From an uncultured Peptococcaceae bacterium (lineage in GTDB: Bacteria; Bacillota; Dehalobacteriia; UBA4068), in assembly GCA_949289995.1 (NCBI GenBank), contig CASEQE010000018.1, forward strand, positions 1 to 32,021: a stretch of DNA of 32,021 bases, given 5' to 3'. The notes under the pieces were generated by a model. It saw only the letters and a program-made list of their open reading frames with translations, ran no database searches and was not told where the DNA came from. The number at the start of each line of letters is the position of its first letter. Positions within the stretch are counted from its first letter, which is position 1. The translations under genes were made by a program, and so were the position numbers. Shown in pieces: positions 16,960 to 23,568 of the stretch.

Positions 16960-17286
16960 AAAACAAGGGATATTTCAAGGGGAATACCCCCTTGGCTCTG
17001 GACTCCCAGTAGGGGCGAGCAGCATCCCTGTTGGCACACGATTTTCTGTAGGAAAGTCTAGTGTGTTATACCTTTGCTTCCGGCTGACGCCGGGAAGGGG
17101 CTGACTGCGGCATCTGCGACTTGGGCGGATGGGCAGCAGGCAGGCACTTTTCGGCGGCAGTAGGGCAGGCGGATTTTGTACGGTCACGGACGAAATCGGG
17201 ATTTGCACAGAGGGCAAAATCCGCCTGTCCGGAAAAGGAAGCAGAGGTATCTCAACTCCCGTCCCGCCGCAGTGACAGCGCCCTCG
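16960..17286. other. GC-richer gene-free stretch with two hairpins, probably mobile-element debris
   Basis: No credible gene is seen on either strand. The segment is clearly richer in G and C than its flanks. It has a short hairpin CAAGGGG/CCCCTTG at about 16976-16994 and a 13-bp perfect inverted repeat CAGGCGGATTTTG (17166-17178) with 17215-17227, separated by 36 bases. It lies directly downstream of the minus-strand zinc-finger fragment, so it may be the 3' flank of a lost integrative element. Confidence 0.35.
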
Positions 17287-17556
17287 TTAGTCTGTTTCTC
17301 CCTTTGATTTCTCACGGCTCTTGTAGACATTATACTGGTTCTTACACCGGGCACTGCAAAATGCAGCGTTGAATCGGCTGCCCAGGAACGCCTTTCGACA
17401 GTGCTTGCACAGGCGCAGGGGCTGGTCGCTGTCCACCAGCATGAAGCTGAACATCATCTGGAGGCCCTGCGGCAGGCAACGAAAATCCCAAGAGATGCTA
17501 GGCTTGTCCAGCAGCTCAATGTGATAGCAGGGAGAGATCCCGCCAAACGTAGCCAT
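17287..17556 (-). pseudogene. C-terminal fragment of a zinc-finger protein (CxxC...CxxxC)
   Basis: The 89 codons end in a zinc-finger-like module, CKHCRKAFLGSRFNAAFCSARCKNQ in outline, giving C-x2-C and C-x3-C, then a basic tail. Similar C-termini occur in uncharacterised proteins carried by integrative elements of gut Clostridia (I think of the DUF6076 type, unverified). The preceding residues HIELLDKPSISWDFRCLPQG look coding, but no ribosome binding site precedes the ATG at 17556. The upstream DNA reads as unrelated sequence, so the N-terminal part of the gene is missing. It is probably not functional. Confidence 0.5.
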
Positions 17557-17626
17557 GGCCTTACGGTATAACCCCCGTGCATCCTTTTTGGGATGTCCTC
17601 AGGGAACTGCCAGCTTATTTTTCGTA

Positions 17627-17956
17627 ATGATTGGCTTTTATAGGGGATTGCCGCGAGAAAAAATCTTGGTGTTGCAATGGTATGCCGTGTATATGGATAT
17701 AGATGTTCCGTATTTAATGTTCCGGTGCGCATGGCAAACCAAACATAACAGACCGGTTATTCTCACAGATCAAAAGTTAAAAACTGCGGAAAAATCTTCC
17801 TTTAGCAGATTGTTTGCTAGAATGTTTGAAAGGGGTAAAAAATCGACATCAAATTATATATATGTTTTATCCCAATTGATGAGGCCGTATCTAGAGAAAA
17901 AATACGATGTTGGAGGCATACTGAGCAAACACAGAATATATGATCGGCCAAGATGA
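17627..17956 (+). CDS. Unrecognised ORF, possibly a gene fragment
   Basis: I do not recognise this 109-codon ORF. From ATG 17627 it reads MIGFYRGLPREKILVLQWYAV and ends in KHRIYDRPR. It is basic, has no obvious signal or membrane segment, and contains a clean protein-like stretch from about residue 10 to the end. No ribosome binding site precedes the ATG, and the frame runs back into the opposite-strand zinc-finger fragment, which suggests a truncated 5' end. A short further coding-like stretch at 17971-18100 (frame reading SQREYEENRAKRYIVIDEI) follows in another frame without a start codon. Both are best read as debris of a lost accessory region. Confidence 0.35.
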   Translation: MIGFYRGLPREKILVLQWYAVYMDIDVPYLMFRCAWQTKHNRPVILTDQKLKTAEKSSFSRLFARMFERGKKSTSNYIYVLSQLMRPYLEKKYDVGGILSKHRIYDRPR

Positions 17957-18361
17957 TCAGGAACAGAGTATAGCCAGCGCGAATACGAGGAAAATCGTGC
18001 CAAACGGTACATAGTTATAGATGAAATCTGTGATGAAGAGGATTGGGGATGTTGCCGTCAAAAAGCATTGCCTGTCAACTCCTGTTACCCACTTTGACAA
18101 GCATAAGTGCAAAGCGTTTCGTTCTTGTGTACTATGGCGTAGTCTGATATAATATTATATAAAGATTTTTTGACTATTTTTATTATTATAGAAAAGATCT
18201 TGGAACATAAGGCTACATGGCTATATATTGACAGCGTTCATGCAATTTAGAAGAGTCGTAAAAAGAAGTAGTTTTGAAATCAGGCAGTTTTGTCGAGGAA
18301 ATAAAAGGTAATACGCCAGCAAGAAATGAATGTATAGGATTCTGTTGCTATATATAGCGCT
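17957..18361. other. Gene-free stretch before the Xre remnant
   Basis: It contains a 39-codon open fragment at about 17971-18090 with a protein-like sequence but no start, then an A/T-rich stretch with a good promoter at 18125-18153. No RNA gene is recognised. Confidence 0.35.
18125..18153 (+). promoter_or_regulatory. Predicted sigma-70-type promoter upstream of the Xre remnant and LuxR gene
   Basis: TTGTGT (18125-18130) and TATAAT (18148-18153) are 17 bases apart, and the -10 is preceded by TGA. It lies about 215 bases before the Xre remnant and would drive it and the downstream LuxR-type gene. Confidence 0.5.
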
Positions 18362-18581
18362 ATGAAGCGAATGGTGGTGCAATTCGGCAAACTTAGGAAA
18401 CTGTTAATCGATAGGAAAATGAAGATATTTGCCCTGATCGAGCTTACAGGGATTTCGGCTTTCACCACAAGCAGGATGAACCAAAACGAATATATGGTTC
18501 GAAGGTTCTGGGGCAGATCTGCAGGTACTGAACTACAATATTGGAGACGTGGTGGAAACAGCAAAGGAGGCGGACAGATGA
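18362..18581 (+). pseudogene. Frameshifted Xre-family HTH repressor
   Basis: Three reading frames in succession spell one small Xre-type helix-turn-helix protein. Frame one gives FGKLRKLLIDRKMK ... LTGISAFTTSRMNQNEYM; a shift near 18499 gives SKVLGQICR; another near 18527 gives LNYNIGDVVETAKEADR and the stop TGA 18579. Intact relatives read like KLLIDKKM...AGIS..T...M...V..EVL..IC.ALNC.IGDIVE. At least two indels make it non-functional. Its stop codon overlaps the next start as ATGA, the sign of a former coupled repressor/LuxR gene pair. Confidence 0.75.
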
Positions 18582-19981
18582 ACAAAAAAAGCAGAATCAC
18601 CCCAGTAGATTTTCTTTACGGTGCCTGCTTTGCACTGTGCTTTTTTGCCTTTATGCTGACCGAGGCGTTCATAAACCAACGCAGCGCCACGCTGTTGGGT
18701 ACGAACAATGTGCACATGATTTACACATCAGGCCTAGTCTGTACAGGTTTGGGGTTTTTGTCTTTTTCTGCTTTGCGCAGGTGTTGTAAAAAGGAGAGGA
18801 CGAGAAAAATAGCACTGTGCCTCATCGGGCTGCTTTGTCTTACTGCGTCCCTCTTGCTGTTGATAACACAAGAACCAGTCATTTTTTTGATTTGTGCTGA
18901 AGCTGCCCTGCTGTTGTTTGGCCATATTGGGGGCTGCGTATATTACAACAGCGCCATGTTCTTTGTGCATAACCAATACTTGGGGCGCATTATCGGAATT
19001 GGCATGGGAATAGCCACGCTTTTGCAATTTCTCGTACAAAATTTTGCTTCCCATGCTATAATTTTTATAATCAGCATTTTTTTCAGTGTGGCGTTTGTGA
19101 TGTATTTCATTATCCGGGCGCCAAAGGACTGGATTCTGGAAAATCCTCTTCCCTATTCGTCTGATACCCCAAAAAATCTCAAAAAAGTACTACCTCTGAT
19201 TGTCGCCGTTGTACTGATGAGCCTTGTGGCAGGAATGATTGACAGCGTGCTAACCGCCTTCAATGCCGAAAAGGCCTATGACGTATACAGCGGCGTCCGG
19301 CTGTTTTATGCGCTGGGGTTGATTTTGGCAGGGGTTATTGCAGATATGAAGGCAAGAAACTATCTTCCGCTTGCCACGGTATGCGCCATACTGCTTTCCT
19401 CCATCTGTATGTTTTTTCTTTCTGAAGAAGTCAGCTATTTTGCAGGAACCGCGCTAACATACCTGTATAGTGGTTTTTATGTGATCTTTTTTACCATAAT
19501 GTTTCTGGATTTTGCGCCGAAAAGCAGATATCCTGAATTGTGGGCGGGCATGGGGCGTATTGTGCGCAGCTTTACGGTAGCAGCCACCATCCTTCCGGCT
19601 TTAAAAATCTACGATACTGTGGGCAGCACGGCGCTGGCTGCGGTCTGCTGTCTGCTGTCCATTGGTATCCTGCTGGTATTGCTGCCACATATCAGCCGCG
19701 CGGTTACCCCATCAGAGCCGAGAAAAGAAATTCCCGAGCAACAGGAAATGTCGCCCCAGGAACGGCTGAGGCTGTATGCGCAGTACGGTTCTCTGACCCC
19801 TCGCGAAACCGAAGTATTGGAAAAGCTTTTGACCACCGACGATGACTTGCAGGAGATTGCCGACAGCCTGTATATTTCACGACGGATGGTTCAACGCTAT
19901 GTTTCCTCCATTTATGAAAAAACCGACACTAAAACACGGCTGGGGCTATATCGAAACTATATGAATTTTACAACAGACTGA
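18578..19981 (+). CDS. Membrane-bound LuxR-type regulator: multi-TM MFS-like domain plus C-terminal HTH
   Basis: This 467-residue protein has about twelve hydrophobic segments (residues about 10-380) arranged like a major facilitator transporter. A C-terminal LuxR/GerE helix-turn-helix follows (about 405-465), with LTPRETEVLEKLL and EIADSLYISRRMVQRYVSSIYEKT. The layout suggests a membrane sensor that binds DNA directly; signal and targets are unknown. Such MFS-HTH regulators are known in gut Actinobacteria and Clostridia. ATG 18578 is chosen because AAGGAGG lies seven bases upstream; the frame extends to 18362 only through the decayed Xre gene. It stands alone and ends in a strong terminator, so it is not in the transcript of the kinase cluster downstream, though it could regulate it. 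Confidence 0.88.
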   Translation: MNKKSRITPVDFLYGACFALCFFAFMLTEAFINQRSATLLGTNNVHMIYTSGLVCTGLGFLSFSALRRCCKKERTRKIALCLIGLLCLTASLLLLITQEPVIFLICAEAALLLFGHIGGCVYYNSAMFFVHNQYLGRIIGIGMGIATLLQFLVQNFASHAIIFIISIFFSVAFVMYFIIRAPKDWILENPLPYSSDTPKNLKKVLPLIVAVVLMSLVAGMIDSVLTAFNAEKAYDVYSGVRLFYALGLILAGVIADMKARNYLPLATVCAILLSSICMFFLSEEVSYFAGTALTYLYSGFYVIFFTIMFLDFAPKSRYPELWAGMGRIVRSFTVAATILPALKIYDTVGSTALAAVCCLLSIGILLVLLPHISRAVTPSEPRKEIPEQQEMSPQERLRLYAQYGSLTPRETEVLEKLLTTDDDLQEIADSLYISRRMVQRYVSSIYEKTDTKTRLGLYRNYMNFTTD

Positions 19982-19994
19982 AATTTGTTTAAAC

Positions 19995-20030
19995 AAAGCG
20001 CCGCTTTCCTTATGGAAAGCGGCGCTTTTT
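19995..20030 (+). terminator. Rho-independent terminator of the LuxR-type gene
   Basis: A perfect 15-bp stem (AAAGCGCCGCTTTCC, 19995-20009, with 20014-20028) and a TTAT loop run into a TTTTT tract, 13 bases after the stop. Confidence 0.93.
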
Positions 20031-20442
20031 ATCTGTTTTATAAAATGGCGCATCTACGAACCCCTGTTTTTGAAAGAATGGCCTATCTACGAACTGCCAA
20101 AAGACATAATTTGCATATATCATTATAATATCCAAACGTCCAACAATTGGGAAAGTCGAATAACATAAAGCGATGGCTATCGCAATGGATCTATCCATAC
20201 TTTCCGCCTTGCGCTCTGAGGAAGTGACTGGGTGTGCTGCAGCCGGTAGCCGAAGCGCTTTGCAAACGGTTGGAAGCACTGGAAGATGAGATGCAAAAAA
20301 TGACATCTCTATCTTCCTACACAGGGGTCTTCTTTCAATGCTTCTTGTTGCCAAGCCAATGTTATCACGCCATCGATACTTGGAAAACAAAAAATAAATA
20401 TGGACTGTATTAAAAACACAACATCGCAGGAGGGATACAAAA
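20031..20442. other. Intergenic region upstream of the kinase/phosphatase cluster, with a short repeat and coding debris
   Basis: No convincing gene is present. A 27-codon ORF from 20045 contains an in-frame imperfect duplication: ATGGCGCATCTACGAAC at 20045 and ATGGCCTATCTACGAAC at 20078, 33 bases apart. Around 20220-20330 one frame reads LQPVAEALCKRLEALEDEM, which looks like a coiled-coil remnant without a start. The promoter of the downstream operon should lie in the final 100 bases, but I see no strong -35/-10 pair. AGGAGGG at 20428-20434 is the ribosome binding site of the first gene. Confidence 0.4.
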
Positions 20443-20982
20443 ATGAAACAGTGTGACAATGGCCATTTTTATGATGAGAATCGGTTTGACAGCTGCCCTT
20501 ATTGCCAGGAAGGCGCAGGGGTCGGCAAGACGGTAGCGGCAAGCTTTGTTGACAAAACGGTAGCCGCCGTTCCCGGGGGCGCGGCGCCTGCGGCAGACCG
20601 GGGCAAAACGGTAGGGATCATAAAAAAGAAAATTGGTATTGATCCCGCCGTGGGATTTTTGGTTTGTACCTCTGGCCCCCATCGCGGCGCCGATTACAGG
20701 TTGGTAGCCGGGCGTAACTTTATTGGCCGGGCTGCGGCTATGGATGTGGCGCTGGCGGATGACGACACCGTATCCAGAGAAAGTCATGCACTGGTTACAT
20801 ATGACGTTAAGCACAACACTTTTTCCCTATCTCCCGGGCAGGGCCGGGGCATCACCTATTGTAACGATGAACAAGTGGAGATGGTTCGTCCGCTGAACGC
20901 CTATGACATAATCGAGGTGGGGAAAAGTCAGCTTCTATTCCTGCCGTTGTGTGGTGAAAAATTTCAATGGAAAGAGGAATGA
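20443..20982 (+). CDS. Zinc-ribbon/FHA-domain protein with repeated KTV motifs
   Basis: This is a soluble cytoplasmic phosphothreonine-reader, 179 residues. The N-terminus has a zinc-binding-like knuckle (Cys4, His8, Cys18, Cys21: CDNGHFY...CPYC). A linker follows with three copies of (G/D)KTV at Thr30, Thr39 and Thr56. The FHA domain (about 70-175) has GRNFIGR, SRESHALV and LNAYDIIEVGKSQLLF, keeping the Arg, Ser and His that bind phosphothreonine; the usual YVNG is replaced by YCNDEQ. It opens a tight operon with a PP2C phosphatase four bases on and two kinases further down. It is probably a kinase substrate and adaptor, with the KTV threonines as candidate phosphosites (inference). AGGAGGG precedes ATG 20443. 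Confidence 0.9.
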   Translation: MKQCDNGHFYDENRFDSCPYCQEGAGVGKTVAASFVDKTVAAVPGGAAPAADRGKTVGIIKKKIGIDPAVGFLVCTSGPHRGADYRLVAGRNFIGRAAAMDVALADDDTVSRESHALVTYDVKHNTFSLSPGQGRGITYCNDEQVEMVRPLNAYDIIEVGKSQLLFLPLCGEKFQWKEE

Positions 20983-20985
20983 CGG

Positions 20986-21915
20986 ATGGAAGGCATATTT
21001 TCGTGGTTAAATCAGACGCCGTTTCAGGGCGACTTCATCCAGACTTGGATGCTCCTAGCGGCTGGCTTAGGGCTTATATTGGTGCTAATTCTTATTCTTG
21101 TCCTAATGCGGAAAAGAAAAAGCAACAAAATAGAAGAGCCCAACATTGAAGAACCGGTCACAGAAAAGCCGGATCCTCCGCCGGTTCTGGAGCTTGCCAA
21201 CCTGCAAGGGCTTGGCAAGCGGGAAGAACAGCAGGACGCCTTTGGCATCTCCCGCATGGAGCGGATTGAAGAGGACGGCCTATTGGCGGTGCTCTGCGAC
21301 GGGATGGGCGGCATGGCCGAAGGCGGCATGATTGCTGCAGAAACGGCAGCGGAGATGGTCGGTATGTTTCCCTGGGAAGACGATAACGCCGTACCCGAAT
21401 GGGTGCGGCAACGAAGCAGCCGGGTCTATCAGCAGTTTCGAGGACATGGCGGTACCACATTGGTTGCTGCGCTACTCAGAGGACAGTCGCTCTCCTTCTG
21501 GTGCGTTGGCGACAGCGATCTGTTTTTGTGGCGGGAATGCAAGCTCTATGCCTTGAATGTTCGGCAGGAGTTCAAAAACGATCTGGTGCTGCGCGCCCTG
21601 GAGGGCGCATTTCCGGTGGAAGAAGCGTTTACAGACCCGCAGGCAGGCGCTCTTTCGGAATATATTGGGAAAGAGGACGTCAAATGCGATTATACTTATG
21701 TGCCGTTTTCTCTCCAGCCGGAAGACGTTCTATTGCTTTGCTCGGATGGCGTAAGCGATACGCTTACTCTGAAACAAATCCGTGAAGCGATGGCTTTGCC
21801 GCCGCAGGCATGCTGTGACAAACTGGAAGAAGAAATTCTGGCGGCAGGAAGCCCAAACCAGGATAATTATACGGCAATCGTTTTGAAATACCATGGCAAA
21901 GGGGAGAAAAAATAA
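20986..21915 (+). CDS. Membrane-anchored PP2C-type Ser/Thr protein phosphatase
   Basis: This metal-dependent protein phosphatase, 309 residues, should reverse phosphorylation by the two downstream kinases. A single transmembrane helix (about 18-41) is followed by RKRK, placing the phosphatase domain in the cytoplasm. A proline-rich linker leads to PP2C motifs: GKREEQQDAFG (about 77-87), LAVLCDGMGGMAEGG (Asp105 region), LLLCSDGVSD and the final GSPNQDNYTAIVL. The aspartates that bind the two metal ions are present. It begins three bases after the FHA gene stop and its own stop directly abuts the next ATG, so translation is coupled. Most bacterial PP2C partners of PknB-type kinases lack an N-terminal anchor, so the membrane tether is a useful distinction. 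Confidence 0.93.
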   Translation: MEGIFSWLNQTPFQGDFIQTWMLLAAGLGLILVLILILVLMRKRKSNKIEEPNIEEPVTEKPDPPPVLELANLQGLGKREEQQDAFGISRMERIEEDGLLAVLCDGMGGMAEGGMIAAETAAEMVGMFPWEDDNAVPEWVRQRSSRVYQQFRGHGGTTLVAALLRGQSLSFWCVGDSDLFLWRECKLYALNVRQEFKNDLVLRALEGAFPVEEAFTDPQAGALSEYIGKEDVKCDYTYVPFSLQPEDVLLLCSDGVSDTLTLKQIREAMALPPQACCDKLEEEILAAGSPNQDNYTAIVLKYHGKGEKK

Positions 21916-23232
21916 ATGGTTAAAAAAGCAAATAGAAAACAAATTGCTGCCATTGCGCTGCTTGTGGTCGGTCTTGTGGGCGCTGTATTCGGCATATTTG
22001 GACTCTTAGGAGGCGGCAACATCGAGCCCTATGAGGCTCGCCAAGGCGTGGTTTTGGTTTATGCAACGGCAACCGCATATTATGAGGACGGCAGCATGGA
22101 GCAAACAGGCGCAACAGGGACCGGCTGGGCAATTGGCAAACCGGGAAAACCGATACAATACATCGTTACCAACGGGCATGTGGTAGAAGCCGCATATGCC
22201 TATCCCAAAATGTATAACAACGTGTCTGGATTGGTTCAGGTATATTATTCCGCCGCAGAAAATGATTTTGTCCAGGCGGAGGTGGTCTACTACTCTCCGC
22301 AAACGGAAAAGGATATCGCCATCCTCAAGCTGCCCACCCCCACCGATAAACGTGTTCCCCTCAGGCTGCGGGCATCGGATTCCGTCAAAATGAGCGAGAC
22401 GGCTTACGCTTTAGGCTATCCCGGGGATTCCTCCAGCAGACAAAACCTGCCCGCCTATGACCTAGACGACGTGACCATCACCAAAGGGATTATCAGCAAC
22501 CGGGTGAGCCCCGCTGGCGTTAGCTACGAAGCGTTCCAGATGGACGTGTCCATTGCAGGCGGAAACTCCGGCGGCCCCCTGGTGGATGAGAAGGGGCGGG
22601 TCATCGGGATCAATTCCCTCGGGGCAGTTGATCCGAACACGGGACTTTCGCTGGGTATGAACTATGCCATTATCATTGATGAGCTGACGAAAATTTTGGA
22701 TCAGGAAAGAATAGACTACACCATGATAGGGGGTCTCGGCTGGGTACCCAACTGGTTTGCCTATGTGTTCCTGCCCATCGGCATTCTGGCGCTGGCAGGC
22801 GGCATACTACTGTTGGCCATGACCACGCAGAAAGGCGGAGCGGCACTGGCCGCTGCGGGAATCGGCGGTCCGAAAAAATCTGTGACAAAAGGGCGTGGTC
22901 CGGTAGGCAAATATGCCGTACTACGTGGTGTAACGGGAAAATACGCCGGCCAAAAGTTTGACTTGCTGCAAGGAAAAGTGGTCATTGGCCGGGATCCGGC
23001 AACCTGCAACATTGTGTTTGATAAAAATACGCCGGGCATCAGCGGACGGCACTGCCAGGTGGTCTACGATGCAAATGAAGACTGTTTCCTAATCACCGAT
23101 CTGGGATCCTCTTATGGTACATTTCTGGGCAACGGCAAAAAACTAACGGCCAATGTGGTAGAAAAGCTATCGACAGGCGACACCTTCTATCTATGCGACA
23201 ATGGCAACAGATTTGTCGTAACAAAGGAGTAA
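21916..23232 (+). CDS. Transmembrane trypsin-like serine protease with cytoplasmic FHA domain
   Basis: This 438-residue protein has an N-terminal helix (about 10-32) after KKANRK, a trypsin/HtrA-fold domain (about 40-270), a second helix (about 279-303) followed by a basic loop, and an FHA domain (about 335-438). The catalytic triad is visible: His88 in TNGHVV, Asp133 in EKDIAIL, Ser218 in GGNSGGP. The FHA part has GRDPATCNIVF, SGRHCQVV and DLGSSYGTFLGNGKKL, all canonical. By the positive-inside rule the protease faces outside and the FHA domain inside, so phosphorylated threonine in the cytoplasm could gate proteolysis across the membrane. No PDZ domain is present, unlike HtrA. The start abuts the PP2C stop; GGGGAG precedes it. 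Confidence 0.92.
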   Translation: MVKKANRKQIAAIALLVVGLVGAVFGIFGLLGGGNIEPYEARQGVVLVYATATAYYEDGSMEQTGATGTGWAIGKPGKPIQYIVTNGHVVEAAYAYPKMYNNVSGLVQVYYSAAENDFVQAEVVYYSPQTEKDIAILKLPTPTDKRVPLRLRASDSVKMSETAYALGYPGDSSSRQNLPAYDLDDVTITKGIISNRVSPAGVSYEAFQMDVSIAGGNSGGPLVDEKGRVIGINSLGAVDPNTGLSLGMNYAIIIDELTKILDQERIDYTMIGGLGWVPNWFAYVFLPIGILALAGGILLLAMTTQKGGAALAAAGIGGPKKSVTKGRGPVGKYAVLRGVTGKYAGQKFDLLQGKVVIGRDPATCNIVFDKNTPGISGRHCQVVYDANEDCFLITDLGSSYGTFLGNGKKLTANVVEKLSTGDTFYLCDNGNRFVVTKE

Positions 23233-23238
23233 CCGCTT

Positions 23239-23568
23239 ATGACAGACAGATATTGCTTAAAATATGGAAGGCTTCAGGAAGCGTTTGAAGAAGATACCGC
23301 CGCTCTAGAACCGGCGGCCGTCTTCCATCTTACTGCGGACGGTACGTTGCAGGAGGTTTCGGAAATACCGCCTTTGAAAGAAGGCGAAGGGGTCATGATG
23401 TATAGTGGAGATTTTTATGTGGAGCCTGTGGAAATCCAGATTGAGTTTTTAAAAGCGTCCAACGCGCAAAAATGGTTGGAAGCGCTGATTCTGCGGCATA
23501 CGGATCGGGTGCGTCGGATCGGGGAGAATTTGTGGGCGCTGGCAGAAATAGAGGAGGTAAACGTATGA
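23239..23568 (+). CDS. Unknown 109-aa protein in the kinase cluster
   Basis: I do not recognise this protein. It is acidic (many Glu, several Asp), has no signal peptide, membrane helix or zinc motif, and appears soluble, with alternating beta-like (VFHLTADGTLQEV, GVMMYSGDFYVEPVEIQIEF) and helical (NAQKWLEALILRHTDRVRRI) parts. AAGGAG before ATG 23239 is good. It starts six bases after the protease gene and ends with TGA overlapping the ATG of the kinase (ATGA, 23565-23568), a strong sign of coupled translation. Position and dose linkage suggest a partner or regulator of the first kinase or the protease, but nothing in the sequence shows which. Confidence 0.8.
   Translation: MTDRYCLKYGRLQEAFEEDTAALEPAAVFHLTADGTLQEVSEIPPLKEGEGVMMYSGDFYVEPVEIQIEFLKASNAQKWLEALILRHTDRVRRIGENLWALAEIEEVNV

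Noticed and set aside
15970..20442. Intact integrative element with attachment sites
   Set aside because: No integrase, recombinase or relaxase gene and no convincing direct repeats at the edges were found, only remnants.
20010..20814. Overlapping minus-strand ORFs upstream of and within the FHA gene
   Set aside because: Low-complexity, Arg/Cys-rich translations antisense to a recognised FHA domain; no start signals.
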